From: an uncultured Bacteroidales bacterium
GTDB lineage: Bacteria; Bacteroidota; Bacteroidia; Bacteroidales; UBA3824
Reading direction: 5' to 3'
NCBI GenBank assembly: GCA_905233995.1
Contig: CAJOGF010000011.1
Coordinates: 1-32,808, forward strand
DNA length: 32,808 bases
Below, in pieces: positions 1 through 8,473 of the stretch. The notes beneath the pieces are model-generated. The model was not told where the DNA came from. It did not search any database and saw only the letters and a program-made list of their open reading frames with translations. A program made the translations under genes and the position numbers. Positions within the stretch are counted from its first letter, which is position 1. Each line of letters begins with the position of its first letter.

Positions 1-211
1 AGACTATATCACAACTCTTTCCCGTGCCGCCACCCGCCTGACGAAATGACAATTCCCTTAACCGTCCGACTTCTTGCATTAGCATAGGCGAGGTTTGTGC
101 CTGAAAAACGTATATCTTGCTGCCTCCATAATTGGCAAGCCTTAAGAATTTGTCATCGGAGAGTTCCTCCAATAATTTTTTTCTGTCTACCGGGGCGATT
201 ATATTTTCCAT
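1..211 (-). CDS. glsB: GNAT-type N-acyltransferase, glsB-like (N-terminal part, cut by the window edge)
   Basis: Reading the minus strand from an ATG at 211 gives 70 codons with no stop up to the window edge, so only the N-terminus is present. It begins MENIIAPVDRKKLLEELSDD and later shows VGRLRELSFRQAGGGTGK, which I recognise from the hemolysin-like GNAT acyltransferases of Bacteroidota (OlsB/GlsB group). In Bacteroides, GlsB puts a 3-hydroxy fatty acid on the amino group of glycine, and GlsA adds the second acyl chain. The start codon lies 9 bases after the stop of the upstream acyltransferase gene, so the two are very probably one operon. The amino acid acylated (glycine, ornithine, other) cannot be told from this fragment. 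The gene symbol is by family resemblance. Confidence 0.75.
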   Translation of the reverse strand, partial: MENIIAPVDRKKLLEELSDDKFLRLANYGGSKIYVFQAQTSPMLMQEVGRLRELSFRQAGGGTGKSCDIV

Positions 212-220
212 GTTTAATAT

Positions 221-1117
221 TTATTCCTGTTGTTTTGCACTATAGGTTTTCTTTCTTACAAACTCTGCCCGTGCTTGTTTGTTTTTTATTTGTCTTAATG
301 TTTCAGGCAGAATTGGCTCCAAGAAGTATAAATTTATTTCTTTGTTTTTGAATTTAAAAACTTCTGAAGGCAGCAAAATGAGTTCGTAATTGAATTTTAT
401 ACCTATTTTTTTTCTTATTGCAGCGGTATTGTAGAAAAAATTGCTGTTATAGGCTTCTACAAAAATTGGAACAATGGCTAAATTGTTCTCAACTGCTTTG
501 TCAATAAAATTTTTTTTCCAAGGTAAATCTTGAATTTTGCCGTTAATTTTTCTTGAACACAATCCCGCAGGAAAAACACATATATCATCTTGTGATTGAA
601 AAAGTTGCTGTATATCGTTAGCATTTTTCTCTGAGGCGTGTCCGTAGACATTAATACCGCAAAAAACTGGTTTTAGATTATCTATATTCAAAAGCAATTC
701 GTTGACAACGGCTGTTGCTTTTTTGAAATTTTTGTTTACCGACTTAATCACGGCAAGTCCGTCAATTCCGCCCAAAGGGTGATTCGCGGTAAAAACGTAA
801 CGGGTCTGTTTATCAAGTTTTTCCAAACCGTAACAATTGATTTTAATATTTAAGTCTTTGAAAACTGCGTCTATGAAATCAATGCCGTACAAATCTCCGT
901 ATAAAGTAAGTAGCCGGTTGATTTGGTCTTGACAAATGATTTTTTTCAAAAGTCCTAAGACAAATCTCGGCAATTTATTATAAAGCGATGGATTTTTTGT
1001 CTTTATAATATTTTCAATATCAATAAGTTTAGAGTTGTTTTCCAAAACTTGAAAATTGCTAAAAATTGTTTCAAGTCGCAAAGGTAGGAAATATTTTTTT
1101 GTTAAAAAAAAAATCAC
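221..1117 (-). CDS. glsA: Lysophospholipid-type O-acyltransferase, glsA-like
   Basis: The product is 298 aa with PlsC-type acyltransferase landmarks: NHPLGGID at about residues 112-119 (catalytic His113) and FPAG at 182-185, followed by Arg/Lys-rich sequence. By family knowledge it would add the second, ester-linked fatty acid to an N-acyl amino acid at the inner membrane. By my count His113 and the Asp are separated by five residues rather than the four of the classical HX4D motif. The ATG at 1117 is the only ATG near the N-terminus; the conserved part seems to begin near IDIENIIKTKNP (about residue 32), so a TTG start at 1045 is possible. It sits upstream of the glsB-like gene and diverges from mraZ. 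Confidence 0.72.
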   Translation of the reverse strand: MIFFLTKKYFLPLRLETIFSNFQVLENNSKLIDIENIIKTKNPSLYNKLPRFVLGLLKKIICQDQINRLLTLYGDLYGIDFIDAVFKDLNIKINCYGLEKLDKQTRYVFTANHPLGGIDGLAVIKSVNKNFKKATAVVNELLLNIDNLKPVFCGINVYGHASEKNANDIQQLFQSQDDICVFPAGLCSRKINGKIQDLPWKKNFIDKAVENNLAIVPIFVEAYNSNFFYNTAAIRKKIGIKFNYELILLPSEVFKFKNKEINLYFLEPILPETLRQIKNKQARAEFVRKKTYSAKQQE

Positions 1118-1360
1118 TGAAGTTTATTACAAAAGGTTTTGCTATTTTATAAGGAAAATCTTGTTTTTTTTACTCCTTAACTATTTTCAATTTTTTTATT
1201 TCTGGTTGACATTAAAAAAATGTAATTAACACTTGTATTTTGTTGAAGTATGCTCAATAAAATGTATAATATTCGCTAAAAAAGTCTTTTTTATTAAAAA
1301 GATAAAAAAAATATTTTTTTTATCGTCTTAATAATTAAAACGTTAAATTTTATTTCGTAA
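1118..1360. other. AT-rich divergent spacer between the acyltransferase operon and the dcw cluster
   Basis: This stretch is dominated by A and T runs and holds no ORF I would call a gene. I did not find a convincing TAnnTTTG box on the minus strand for the acyltransferase genes, so their promoter is unplaced. The regulatory sites for mraZ lie just downstream. Confidence 0.6.
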
Positions 1361-1361
1361 A

Positions 1362-1388
1362 AAAGTGGTAAAAAGTGGCGGAAAGTGG
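1362..1388 (+). promoter_or_regulatory. Probable MraZ operator: three AAAGTGG boxes at 10-bp spacing
   Basis: AAAGTGG occurs at 1362-1368, 1372-1378 and 1382-1388, exactly one helical turn apart; a degenerate fourth copy (AAATGTC) sits at 1392-1398. MraZ proteins are known to bind short direct repeats with a GTG or TGG core upstream of their own operon, and AAAGTG is the core described in Mollicutes. The last box touches the -33 element of the putative mraZ promoter, so binding would compete with RNA polymerase. The boxes are seen directly; the function is inferred. Confidence 0.75.
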
Positions 1389-1418
1389 TTGAAATGTCAA
1401 AAAAAAACTCTAATTTTG
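1388..1418 (+). promoter_or_regulatory. Putative promoter of the dcw cluster (Bacteroidota type)
   Basis: GTTG at 1388-1391 is followed after 19 bases by TAATTTTG at 1411-1418, matching the -33 TTTG / -7 TAnnTTTG pattern of the Bacteroidota primary sigma factor with one mismatch in the -33 box. The start of transcription would fall near 1425, about 17 bases before the mraZ ATG. Confidence 0.6.
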
Positions 1419-1441
1419 AGTGCTTTTTTAAATGAACTATC

Positions 1442-1888
1442 ATGTGCATTTTTACAGGAGATTTTCAAATAAAAATAGACCCGAAAGGTCGTTTTGTTTT
1501 CCCTTCTGCGTTTTTGGGGCAGTTGTCGGAAGACGATTCTAAGACTTTTGTGGTAAAAAAAGATCTCTATGAAAAATGCTTAACCGTTTACACTCAAAGC
1601 AGTTGGCGGGAGAGAGTTGAGACTATAAAGTCGCGTCTTAATCCTTTCAACAAGGTGCATAATAGTTTTTTGAGGGAATTTTTCAAGGATACGGCAGAGG
1701 TAGAACTTGATTCAAGCAACCGGCTTTTAGTTCCGAAAAGGCTGGCTGAAGATGTTGGACTTGAAAAAGATATTTGCGTTATCGGTTTGGGCGACAAAAT
1801 CGAAGTTTGGAGTACTCAGGCTTTTGAAGATAGTCGTCCCTCTAAAGAGGATTTTGCAAATTTGGCTCAAGAATTATTATGTAATTAA
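1442..1888 (+). CDS. mraZ: Transcriptional regulator MraZ
   Basis: The product is 148 aa, a normal length for MraZ. It carries the two SpoVT-AbrB half-domains of the family, each with its DxxxR signature: DPKGR at about 13-17 and DSSNR at about 90-94. MraZ forms ring-shaped oligomers that bind repeated boxes in front of the division/cell-wall cluster and control it, including mraZ itself. Three such boxes lie 54 to 80 bases upstream. It is the first gene of the cluster; rsmH starts 29 bases after its stop. Confidence 0.95.
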   Translation: MCIFTGDFQIKIDPKGRFVFPSAFLGQLSEDDSKTFVVKKDLYEKCLTVYTQSSWRERVETIKSRLNPFNKVHNSFLREFFKDTAEVELDSSNRLLVPKRLAEDVGLEKDICVIGLGDKIEVWSTQAFEDSRPSKEDFANLAQELLCN

Positions 1889-1917
1889 TTTTTTTAAACA
1901 TTTAAGACACAAGAAAA

Positions 1918-2835
1918 ATGGCTGAAAAAAATTTTTATCACAATCCTGTATTATTGCAAGAGTGTATCGAAGGCTTGAATATCATCCCCTCCGGAGTGTA
2001 TGCTGATGTTACTTTCGGTGGGGGAGGACATTCGAGAGAAATTCTAAAGCATTTGGGTTCAAAGGGAAAACTTTTTGTGTTTGACCAAGATTTAGATGCA
2101 ATGGAAAATGTGCCGAAAGACAATCGTGTTTTTTTTTTCAGAACCAATTTTAAATATTATGCGCAGTTTTTAAGACTTGCGGGTTACGAAAAAATTGACG
2201 GTGTGATTGCTGACCTTGGAGTGTCGAGTCATCATTTTGACGATGCTCGCCGAGGTTTTTCTTTTCGTTATGATGTGCCGTTGGATATGAGAATGAATCT
2301 TGATTCGGATTTTTCTGCTGTTGATTTGATAAATGGTTATGATACTTTCCGGTTAACAAAAATATTCTCAGAATATGGCGAAATAAAAAATGCGTCAAGA
2401 CTTGCCTTAGCAATCGAAAATTATAGAAAAAACAAAAAAATAATCTCTGTAGGCGACTTTATGGAGGCAATAAAGGCGTATATCCCAAAATTCGGAGAAA
2501 ACAAATTTTTGGCAACCGTATTTCAGGCTATAAGAATAGAGGTTAACGATGAAATTGAGGTTTTGAAAAGTTTTTTAACAGCCTCTAAATCGGTCTTGAA
2601 AAAAAACGGAAGGTTGGTTGTAATTTCTTATCATTCGCTTGAAGATAGACCGGTTAAAAATTTTTTAAAGTCAGGAAATTTTGAGGGCAAACAAGAAAAA
2701 GATGTTTATGGAAACATAATAGCACCTTTTTCGTTGGTTAATCGTAAGGTTATAACCCCTGATGACAAGGAAATGGAAAATAATTCGCGCTCAAGAAGCG
2801 CAAAACTCAGAATAGCGGAACGTACTGTATATTAA
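1918..2835 (+). CDS. rsmH: 16S rRNA (cytosine(1402)-N4)-methyltransferase RsmH
   Basis: The product is 305 aa, full length for RsmH (MraW). It methylates N4 of C1402 in 16S rRNA, in the decoding centre of the small subunit, using S-adenosylmethionine. The SAM-binding motif ADVTFGGGGHS is at about 29-39, and the family signature VIADLGVSSHHFDDARRGFS is around residue 100. SYHSLEDR near the C-terminus is also typical. It occupies its usual place between mraZ and ftsL, and the reading frame is intact. Its conserved presence in division clusters is well known, although its chemistry is in translation. Confidence 0.96.
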   Translation: MAEKNFYHNPVLLQECIEGLNIIPSGVYADVTFGGGGHSREILKHLGSKGKLFVFDQDLDAMENVPKDNRVFFFRTNFKYYAQFLRLAGYEKIDGVIADLGVSSHHFDDARRGFSFRYDVPLDMRMNLDSDFSAVDLINGYDTFRLTKIFSEYGEIKNASRLALAIENYRKNKKIISVGDFMEAIKAYIPKFGENKFLATVFQAIRIEVNDEIEVLKSFLTASKSVLKKNGRLVVISYHSLEDRPVKNFLKSGNFEGKQEKDVYGNIIAPFSLVNRKVITPDDKEMENNSRSRSAKLRIAERTVY

Positions 2836-2854
2836 AAGTCAAAGAATTACGTTG

Positions 2855-3520
2855 ATGGAAGATATTGTAGATAGGGAAAACAAGGAAAATGAAAATGAAG
2901 AATCTCAAACCTTAAACGATGCATACGACAAGGTTTCCTCTTTAGGTCCTCCGAATGTGCTTGACGGTTATTTTTCGTCTATGACAAACGAAAATAATTC
3001 CGAATTAGGTGAAGAATTAGGCGATATTAAGGTGTCGGATACCGTTATGGACTCTGAAGATTTTTCTTCTAATTCTTTTGAAGAAGACAATCAACAAGAG
3101 TTGAATACGGGACAAAAAGAAGTAAAATTTTCTGTAAAAAACGTTTTGGACGGAAGTATTTTTACTAAGGAATTTGTCGCTATTGTTTTTCCGTATATCT
3201 TTTTTATAGGTTTATTGTTTGTGCTGTATATTTTCAATAGAAATGTAGCAGAGTCTTTGATTAGAGAAAATATGGTTTTAAGGTCTCAAGTAAGAGATTT
3301 AAGAGCAGAGTCGATAATCATTGCGTCAGAACTTATGAGTATAAGTAAGGAAACGGAGATTGCAACAAAGATTTCCAAAAAAAATCTTGGAATATATTCG
3401 CAAAGTTCACCTCCGCTAATTTTTTATATTGACAAGTTTGAAAGGGTTGATTCGTTGAAACAAGACATCTTTGAGCCTTCAGAAGACGAAGACGATTTTG
3501 AATATCCGGGTGGCTATTAA
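2855..3520 (+). CDS. ftsL: FtsL-like cell division protein with long acidic N-terminal tail
   Basis: I place the start at the ATG at 2855, giving 221 aa; a TTG directly before it is in frame but not needed. Residues 1-95 are acidic and probably unstructured. One membrane segment follows at about 106-127, then a short coiled-coil-like stretch at about 130-165 (RENMVLRSQVRDLRAES, SELMSIS) that matches the Bacteroidota FtsL family. FtsL forms a bitopic complex with FtsB and FtsQ that activates FtsW-FtsI septal synthesis. The gene position between rsmH and ftsI supports the call. The protein is roughly twice the length I expect for FtsL, because of the N-terminal tail and an acidic C-terminal tail. 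Confidence 0.85.
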   Translation: MEDIVDRENKENENEESQTLNDAYDKVSSLGPPNVLDGYFSSMTNENNSELGEELGDIKVSDTVMDSEDFSSNSFEEDNQQELNTGQKEVKFSVKNVLDGSIFTKEFVAIVFPYIFFIGLLFVLYIFNRNVAESLIRENMVLRSQVRDLRAESIIIASELMSISKETEIATKISKKNLGIYSQSSPPLIFYIDKFERVDSLKQDIFEPSEDEDDFEYPGGY

Positions 3521-3572
3521 CAAAAAATGATTTTGAAAACCAAATCAAAACATTAAAAAAAGAGAAAAAGAA

Positions 3573-5714
3573 GTGAAAGATATTAAGCGAAATATTACTA
3601 TAAAATTGTTTTCTATCTACGGTTTTATCGTCTTGGCTTTGCTATCGGTAATAATTAAGATTATGGTGATTCAGACGCAAGACCCCGATACATGGAAAGG
3701 CGATATGATGTCATCTAAGGTAGATACGATAAGGGCTTTTAGAGGCGATATTTACGATTGTGAAGGTAGGCTTCTTGCTACTTCAATTCCGTCATATACA
3801 GTTCATTGGGATATGACTGTAAAAAATCTTTATTCAGGTAGAGAACTTTATGCCAAATATATTGACTCTTTGTCGATATGTATGAGCGATTTTTTTAAGG
3901 ACAAAACGCCTCAAGAATATAGAAAATTTTTTGATTCAGCCCGACAAAACGAAAGATTAAAACGATATTATCCGATTAAGAATAATCTTACTTTTTCTCA
4001 AAAGGTTACATTGAAGACTTTTCCTATTATGAGAGAGGCAAGAAATACGAGTGGTGTGATTTTTCAGGCTCAATACCGAAGACATTTGCCGCATAAATCT
4101 TTGGCTCGTAGAACGATAGGTTTTGTGGGAAGTTCGCGCGTTGGTCTTGAAGGCGCATACGATGCTCAACTTCATGGCAGAAACGGAAAAAAACTTATGA
4201 TAAAACTGCCTTCAAGCGAATATTATCCTATTAGTTATGACGATGAAATAGAACCTGTTGATGGAAGCGATGTGATTTCAACGCTTGATGTTAATATTCA
4301 GGATATTGCCGAGCAAAGCCTTTTGAAACAACTTCAGAGGTGTGATGCAAAATACGGTTGTGCTGTTGTTATGGAGGTAAAAACAGGTAAAATTCGCGCA
4401 ATGGCAAATTTAAATGCAAAAATCGACACTGCAACAGGAAAAATTTTGGGATATGTTGAAGGTGAAAATCATGCCGTTGGAACGTTGATGGAGCCGGGTT
4501 CTACTTTCAAATTACCGTCGCTTATTGCTGTTCTTGAAAAAACAAATGGTGAGATAACCGATTCTATTAACCTCGGAGATGGAGAATTGATAATCAACGA
4601 TCATATAATTAGGGACGACCATCCTTTGCAAGGTTATCGTTCGATAAGAGAAATTTTTGAAAAATCTTCAAATGTTGGTATGGCAAAGTTGGTTTTTGAA
4701 ACTTTCAAAAGCGATAGCCGTGATTTTATTAATAGGTTGTATTATATGCACCTGAAAGAAAAAACTGGAATTGATATTCACGGTGAAGGTGAGCCTCAAA
4801 TCAGACATCCAAAAGACAAATTATGGTGGGTTGGTTCTCTTGCTGCTATTGCATACGGTTATGAAGTAAGGCTGACACCGCTTCAGATTCTGACTTTTTA
4901 TAATGCCATTGCCAATAATGGTGTAATGTTGAAACCTCATTTAATGGAGGCTATTCGTACTCGTAACGGCAAAAAAACAATTTCAAGTCCTGAAATTTTA
5001 CATTCGTCAATTTGTGGAAAAGGTACTTTACAAAAAGTTCAGCAATTGTTGATTGGTGTTGTTGAAAGTGGAACTGCAGTTAATCTCAAAACTCCAAATT
5101 ATACTATTGCAGGCAAAACTGGTACGGCTCAGATTGCTCAAGGAAAAACTGGTTACAAAACAGAATCTGGTTATGCAAGACATTCTGCCTCGTTTGTTGG
5201 TTATTTCCCTGCTGAAAAACCAAAGTATTCTTGTATTGTTGTTATTAATTCGCCGTCAAAATATTCGTATTACGGAGGAGTTGTTGCCGGACCTGTGTTC
5301 AGGGAAATTGCTGACAAATTGTACTCAAAAGATTATGAATTGACAATTGGAAAAGAGTTCAACCTCTTGAATTATGAAAATAAAACACAAATACCACACT
5401 CCAAAAGTGGAAGAAAAGAGGTTTTGGATAGACTTTTCAGCGCATTTAATATTCAGGCAGAAAACGTTAAAGATTCACAAACACCTTTTGTATATACTTC
5501 AAAGGGAAATAATGGAATAAGACTTGACGCTTTTTCGATGCGCAAAGGCGTAATGCCTGATGTAAAAGGTATGGGCTTAAGAGATGCTCTGTATATTTTA
5601 AGAAACAAAAAACTTAAAGTTACTGTTGTTGGAAGAGGCGAGGTGAAAAAACAGTCCATTGCGCCCGGCACAACAGTCAGCGAAGGAACAAAAGTAACTA
5701 TTGAACTCGGCTAA
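3573..5714 (+). CDS. ftsI: Septal peptidoglycan transpeptidase FtsI (PBP3) with a C-terminal PASTA domain
   Basis: The product is 713 aa and starts at GTG. It has one N-terminal membrane helix (about 11-33), a dimerisation/pedestal domain, and a penicillin-binding transpeptidase domain with all three active-site motifs: STFK at 310-313 (acylated Ser310), SSN at 365-367 and KTG at 515-517. The last ~54 residues, starting MPDVKGMGLRDALYIL, form a single PASTA domain, as in many Bacteroidota division PBPs. It cross-links septal peptidoglycan in the periplasm as partner of FtsW. ftsL lies 52 bases upstream and murE 22 bases downstream. Elongation PBP2 is an unlikely alternative given the PASTA domain and the context. 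Confidence 0.95.
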   Translation: MKDIKRNITIKLFSIYGFIVLALLSVIIKIMVIQTQDPDTWKGDMMSSKVDTIRAFRGDIYDCEGRLLATSIPSYTVHWDMTVKNLYSGRELYAKYIDSLSICMSDFFKDKTPQEYRKFFDSARQNERLKRYYPIKNNLTFSQKVTLKTFPIMREARNTSGVIFQAQYRRHLPHKSLARRTIGFVGSSRVGLEGAYDAQLHGRNGKKLMIKLPSSEYYPISYDDEIEPVDGSDVISTLDVNIQDIAEQSLLKQLQRCDAKYGCAVVMEVKTGKIRAMANLNAKIDTATGKILGYVEGENHAVGTLMEPGSTFKLPSLIAVLEKTNGEITDSINLGDGELIINDHIIRDDHPLQGYRSIREIFEKSSNVGMAKLVFETFKSDSRDFINRLYYMHLKEKTGIDIHGEGEPQIRHPKDKLWWVGSLAAIAYGYEVRLTPLQILTFYNAIANNGVMLKPHLMEAIRTRNGKKTISSPEILHSSICGKGTLQKVQQLLIGVVESGTAVNLKTPNYTIAGKTGTAQIAQGKTGYKTESGYARHSASFVGYFPAEKPKYSCIVVINSPSKYSYYGGVVAGPVFREIADKLYSKDYELTIGKEFNLLNYENKTQIPHSKSGRKEVLDRLFSAFNIQAENVKDSQTPFVYTSKGNNGIRLDAFSMRKGVMPDVKGMGLRDALYILRNKKLKVTVVGRGEVKKQSIAPGTTVSEGTKVTIELG

Positions 5715-5736
5715 AAATTATTAATCTTAGAAAAAA

Positions 5737-7209
5737 ATGGAACTTCAGAAAATATTAAAGCGTACAAAAATTCTTGAAAGCAATTTTAAGAATTTTGATA
5801 TTGACATTTCAAATATAACTTGTGATTCTCGTCAAGTTGAAAAGGGTAGTTTGTTTGTTGCTGTTAAAGGCGAAAAAATAGACGGACATTCTTTTGTTGG
5901 TCAGGTTTCGGAAAAAGGCGTTTCGGCGGTGCTTTGCGAAGTTTTGCCTCAAAACCTGAAAGAAAATGTTTGTTATATAAAAGTTGAAGACACTCGACAA
6001 GAATTGTCAAATGTCTCTTGCGAATTTTATGACAATCCGTCAGAAAAGTTAATTTTGACAGGTGTTACAGGTACAAACGGCAAAACAACAACTGCAACAT
6101 TATTGTACAAATTGTTTAGTGCCTTGGGTTTTAAGTCAGGATTGATTTCTACTGTTGAAAACTACGTTGATACTGATGTTTATCCTACTGCTAATACAAC
6201 ACCGGGACCTTTGGTTATCAACTCTCTTTTGGCAAAAATGGTTGAAAAAGGGTGTCAATATTGTTTTATGGAGGTGAGTTCTCATTCGGTGGTTCAAAAA
6301 AGGATTCACGGATTAAAGTTTTCTCTTGGTATTTTTTCTAATATTACTCTTGACCATTTGGACTATCACAAAACATTTCAAGAGTATATCAAAGCGAAGA
6401 AAGGCTTTTTTGATTCGTTAGACCAAGATGCGTTTGCTCTTGTAAATGGCGATGACAAAAATGGAATGGTAATGGTTCAAAATTCAAAAGCGAAAGTAAA
6501 AACTTATGGGTTGAAAGGCTTTTATGATTTCAATGCTTCGATTTTGGAATGTGGTTTTGAAGGAATGTTGCTTAATATCTGTGGAAAAGAAATGTGGTCT
6601 TTCTTGCCCGGAGAGTTCAATGCTTATAATATTTTGGCAGTATATTCGGCTGCGGTTTTGTTAGGACAGTCGGTAGATGAGGTACTTCAGACTTTAAGTG
6701 CGTTACATTCGGTAAGAGGGCGTTTTGATATTGTTAATATTTCAAAAATTACTGCAATTGTAGACTATGCTCACACTCCTGACGCTTTGGAAAATGTCTT
6801 GAATACAATTGGTGAAATAAGGCGTGAGAGTGGAAAAGATAATGTCTTAATAACAGTTTGCGGTTGTGGTGGCGACCGTGATAAGTCAAAACGTCCACTA
6901 ATGGCAAAAATTGCTTGTAGACTTTCAGATAAAGTTGTCCTTACATCCGATAATCCGAGAACTGAAAATCCTGAAAGTATTTTGGACGATATGTATGCTG
7001 GTCTTGAGAATAAGGATTTAGCGAAAGCAGTAAGAATTTCTGACAGAAAGTCTGCTATACTTTCCGCTTGTATGATGGCTCGTGAAGGCGATATTATTTT
7101 GATAGCCGGCAAGGGACATGAAACATATCAAGAAATTAATGGAGTAAAACATCATTTCGACGACAAAGAAACGGTCAGCGAAATACTAAAAGGAATTTCT
7201 AAAAATTAG
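5737..7209 (+). CDS. murE: UDP-MurNAc-L-Ala-D-Glu:meso-diaminopimelate ligase MurE
   Basis: The product is 490 aa, normal for MurE. This cytoplasmic ligase adds the third residue of the peptidoglycan stem peptide using ATP. The ATP loop GVTGTNGKTT is at about 109-118, the lysine expected to be carbamylated lies in YIKAKKGFF (near 221), and DNPR at 405-408 is the motif linked with meso-diaminopimelate rather than lysine. The cell wall is therefore predicted to be of the mDAP type. murF is not adjacent and must be elsewhere in the genome. Confidence 0.96.
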   Translation: MELQKILKRTKILESNFKNFDIDISNITCDSRQVEKGSLFVAVKGEKIDGHSFVGQVSEKGVSAVLCEVLPQNLKENVCYIKVEDTRQELSNVSCEFYDNPSEKLILTGVTGTNGKTTTATLLYKLFSALGFKSGLISTVENYVDTDVYPTANTTPGPLVINSLLAKMVEKGCQYCFMEVSSHSVVQKRIHGLKFSLGIFSNITLDHLDYHKTFQEYIKAKKGFFDSLDQDAFALVNGDDKNGMVMVQNSKAKVKTYGLKGFYDFNASILECGFEGMLLNICGKEMWSFLPGEFNAYNILAVYSAAVLLGQSVDEVLQTLSALHSVRGRFDIVNISKITAIVDYAHTPDALENVLNTIGEIRRESGKDNVLITVCGCGGDRDKSKRPLMAKIACRLSDKVVLTSDNPRTENPESILDDMYAGLENKDLAKAVRISDRKSAILSACMMAREGDIILIAGKGHETYQEINGVKHHFDDKETVSEILKGISKN

Positions 7210-7221
7210 ACGTAAAGAAAA

Positions 7222-8469
7222 ATGTTGTATTATTTGTTTGATTGGTTGCAACAATATAATTTTCCGGGTGCGAGATTATTTTCTTATATATCTTTCCGCT
7301 CGGCAATGGCAGTTATTTTCTCTCTTGTTTTTACAATGTCAATTGGCAGACATCTGATTGATTATTTGAGAAAAAAACAAGTAGGGGAGAGTGTCAGGAG
7401 TTTGTATCTTGAAGGTCAGCAACAAAAAGAGGGAACTCCTACTATGGGTGGTATTATAATTATTGGTGCTATCTTAATTCCTGTTTTTTTGTTGTGTAAA
7501 TTGTCGAATATTTACGTTATACTTTTGATTTTTACCACTTTATGGCTTGGTGCAATTGGATTTTTAGACGATTACATCAAGATTTTTAAGAAAAATAAGG
7601 ACGGTTTAAGCGGCAAATACAAACTTATAGGGCAAATTTCGTTGGGAATTGTGATTGGCACTACAATTTATTTAAGTCCTGATATTGTTATAAGGGAAAA
7701 CATAAAACTCGAACCTGCTACAGTGTCGTCTTTATTGCAAGATGAAACTGATGATAGTCAGGTTGTTAGTAGTGTAACTGATGTTAAATCGCTAAAAACT
7801 ACAGTTCCTTTTTTGAAAAACAACGAGTTTGATTATTCAAAAATTCTGTTTTTTTTGGATTCTGAAAAATACGGTTGGCTATCGGGCATTATTTTTATTC
7901 TTGTTGTTACTTTTATCATTACCGCCGTCTCTAACGGTGCAAACATAACTGACGGTATTGATGGTTTGGCTTCAAGCACTTCGGCAGTATCGGCGGCAAC
8001 GCTTTTGGTGTTTGCATACGTATCGGGAAACGTGATTTTTTCGCAATACCTTAATATAATGTATATTCCGGGTATTGGCGAATTGGTGGTTTTTACCTCT
8101 GCTTTTATTGGTGCAACAGTTGGCTTTTTGTGGTTTAATGCTTATCCTGCACAAATTTTTATGGGAGATACTGGAAGTTTGACAATAGGCGGTATAATTG
8201 CAGTTTTGGCAATTTTGGTTAGGAAAGAACTCTTGATTCCTATTTTCTGCGGTATTTTCTTGATTGAAAATTTGAGCGTTATGTTGCAGGTGTGGTATTT
8301 CAAGAAGACAATAAAAAAATACGGACAAGGTTTGCATTTATTTTTGATGGCTCCTTTGCATCATCATTTTCAGAAAAAAGGAATGCATGAATCAAAAATT
8401 GTTGCGAGATTCTTGATTATTACGATTGTTTTGGCAGTGGTCTCGGTGTTAACTTTAAAAATAAGATAA
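7222..8469 (+). CDS. mraY: Phospho-N-acetylmuramoyl-pentapeptide-transferase MraY
   Basis: The product is 415 aa with about ten membrane segments. MraY transfers phospho-MurNAc-pentapeptide from UDP to undecaprenyl phosphate to make lipid I at the inner face of the membrane. Family motifs are intact: FLDDYIK (Asp116-Asp117), [10 protein letters not shown] (about 241-250) and [10 protein letters not shown] near the C-terminus. Between two membrane segments there is an extra polar loop at about 153-210, which other Bacteroidota MraY proteins also have and which explains the length above the ~360 aa usual in Proteobacteria. murE ends 12 bases before it and murD starts 4 bases after. Confidence 0.97.
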   Translation: MLYYLFDWLQQYNFPGARLFSYISFRSAMAVIFSLVFTMSIGRHLIDYLRKKQVGESVRSLYLEGQQQKEGTPTMGGIIIIGAILIPVFLLCKLSNIYVILLIFTTLWLGAIGFLDDYIKIFKKNKDGLSGKYKLIGQISLGIVIGTTIYLSPDIVIRENIKLEPATVSSLLQDETDDSQVVSSVTDVKSLKTTVPFLKNNEFDYSKILFFLDSEKYGWLSGIIFILVVTFIITAVSNGANITDGIDGLASSTSAVSAATLLVFAYVSGNVIFSQYLNIMYIPGIGELVVFTSAFIGATVGFLWFNAYPAQIFMGDTGSLTIGGIIAVLAILVRKELLIPIFCGIFLIENLSVMLQVWYFKKTIKKYGQGLHLFLMAPLHHHFQKKGMHESKIVARFLIITIVLAVVSVLTLKIR

Positions 8470-8473
8470 CAAA

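Noticed and set aside
97-351. Plus-strand open frame at the left edge
   Set aside because: It overlaps two minus-strand acyltransferase genes with clear motifs and has no recognisable feature except hydrophobic runs that come from AT-rich antisense sequence.
7678-7852. Extra loop in MraY as a novel insertion
   Set aside because: A long polar loop at this place is, to my knowledge, shared by MraY proteins of Bacteroidota generally.
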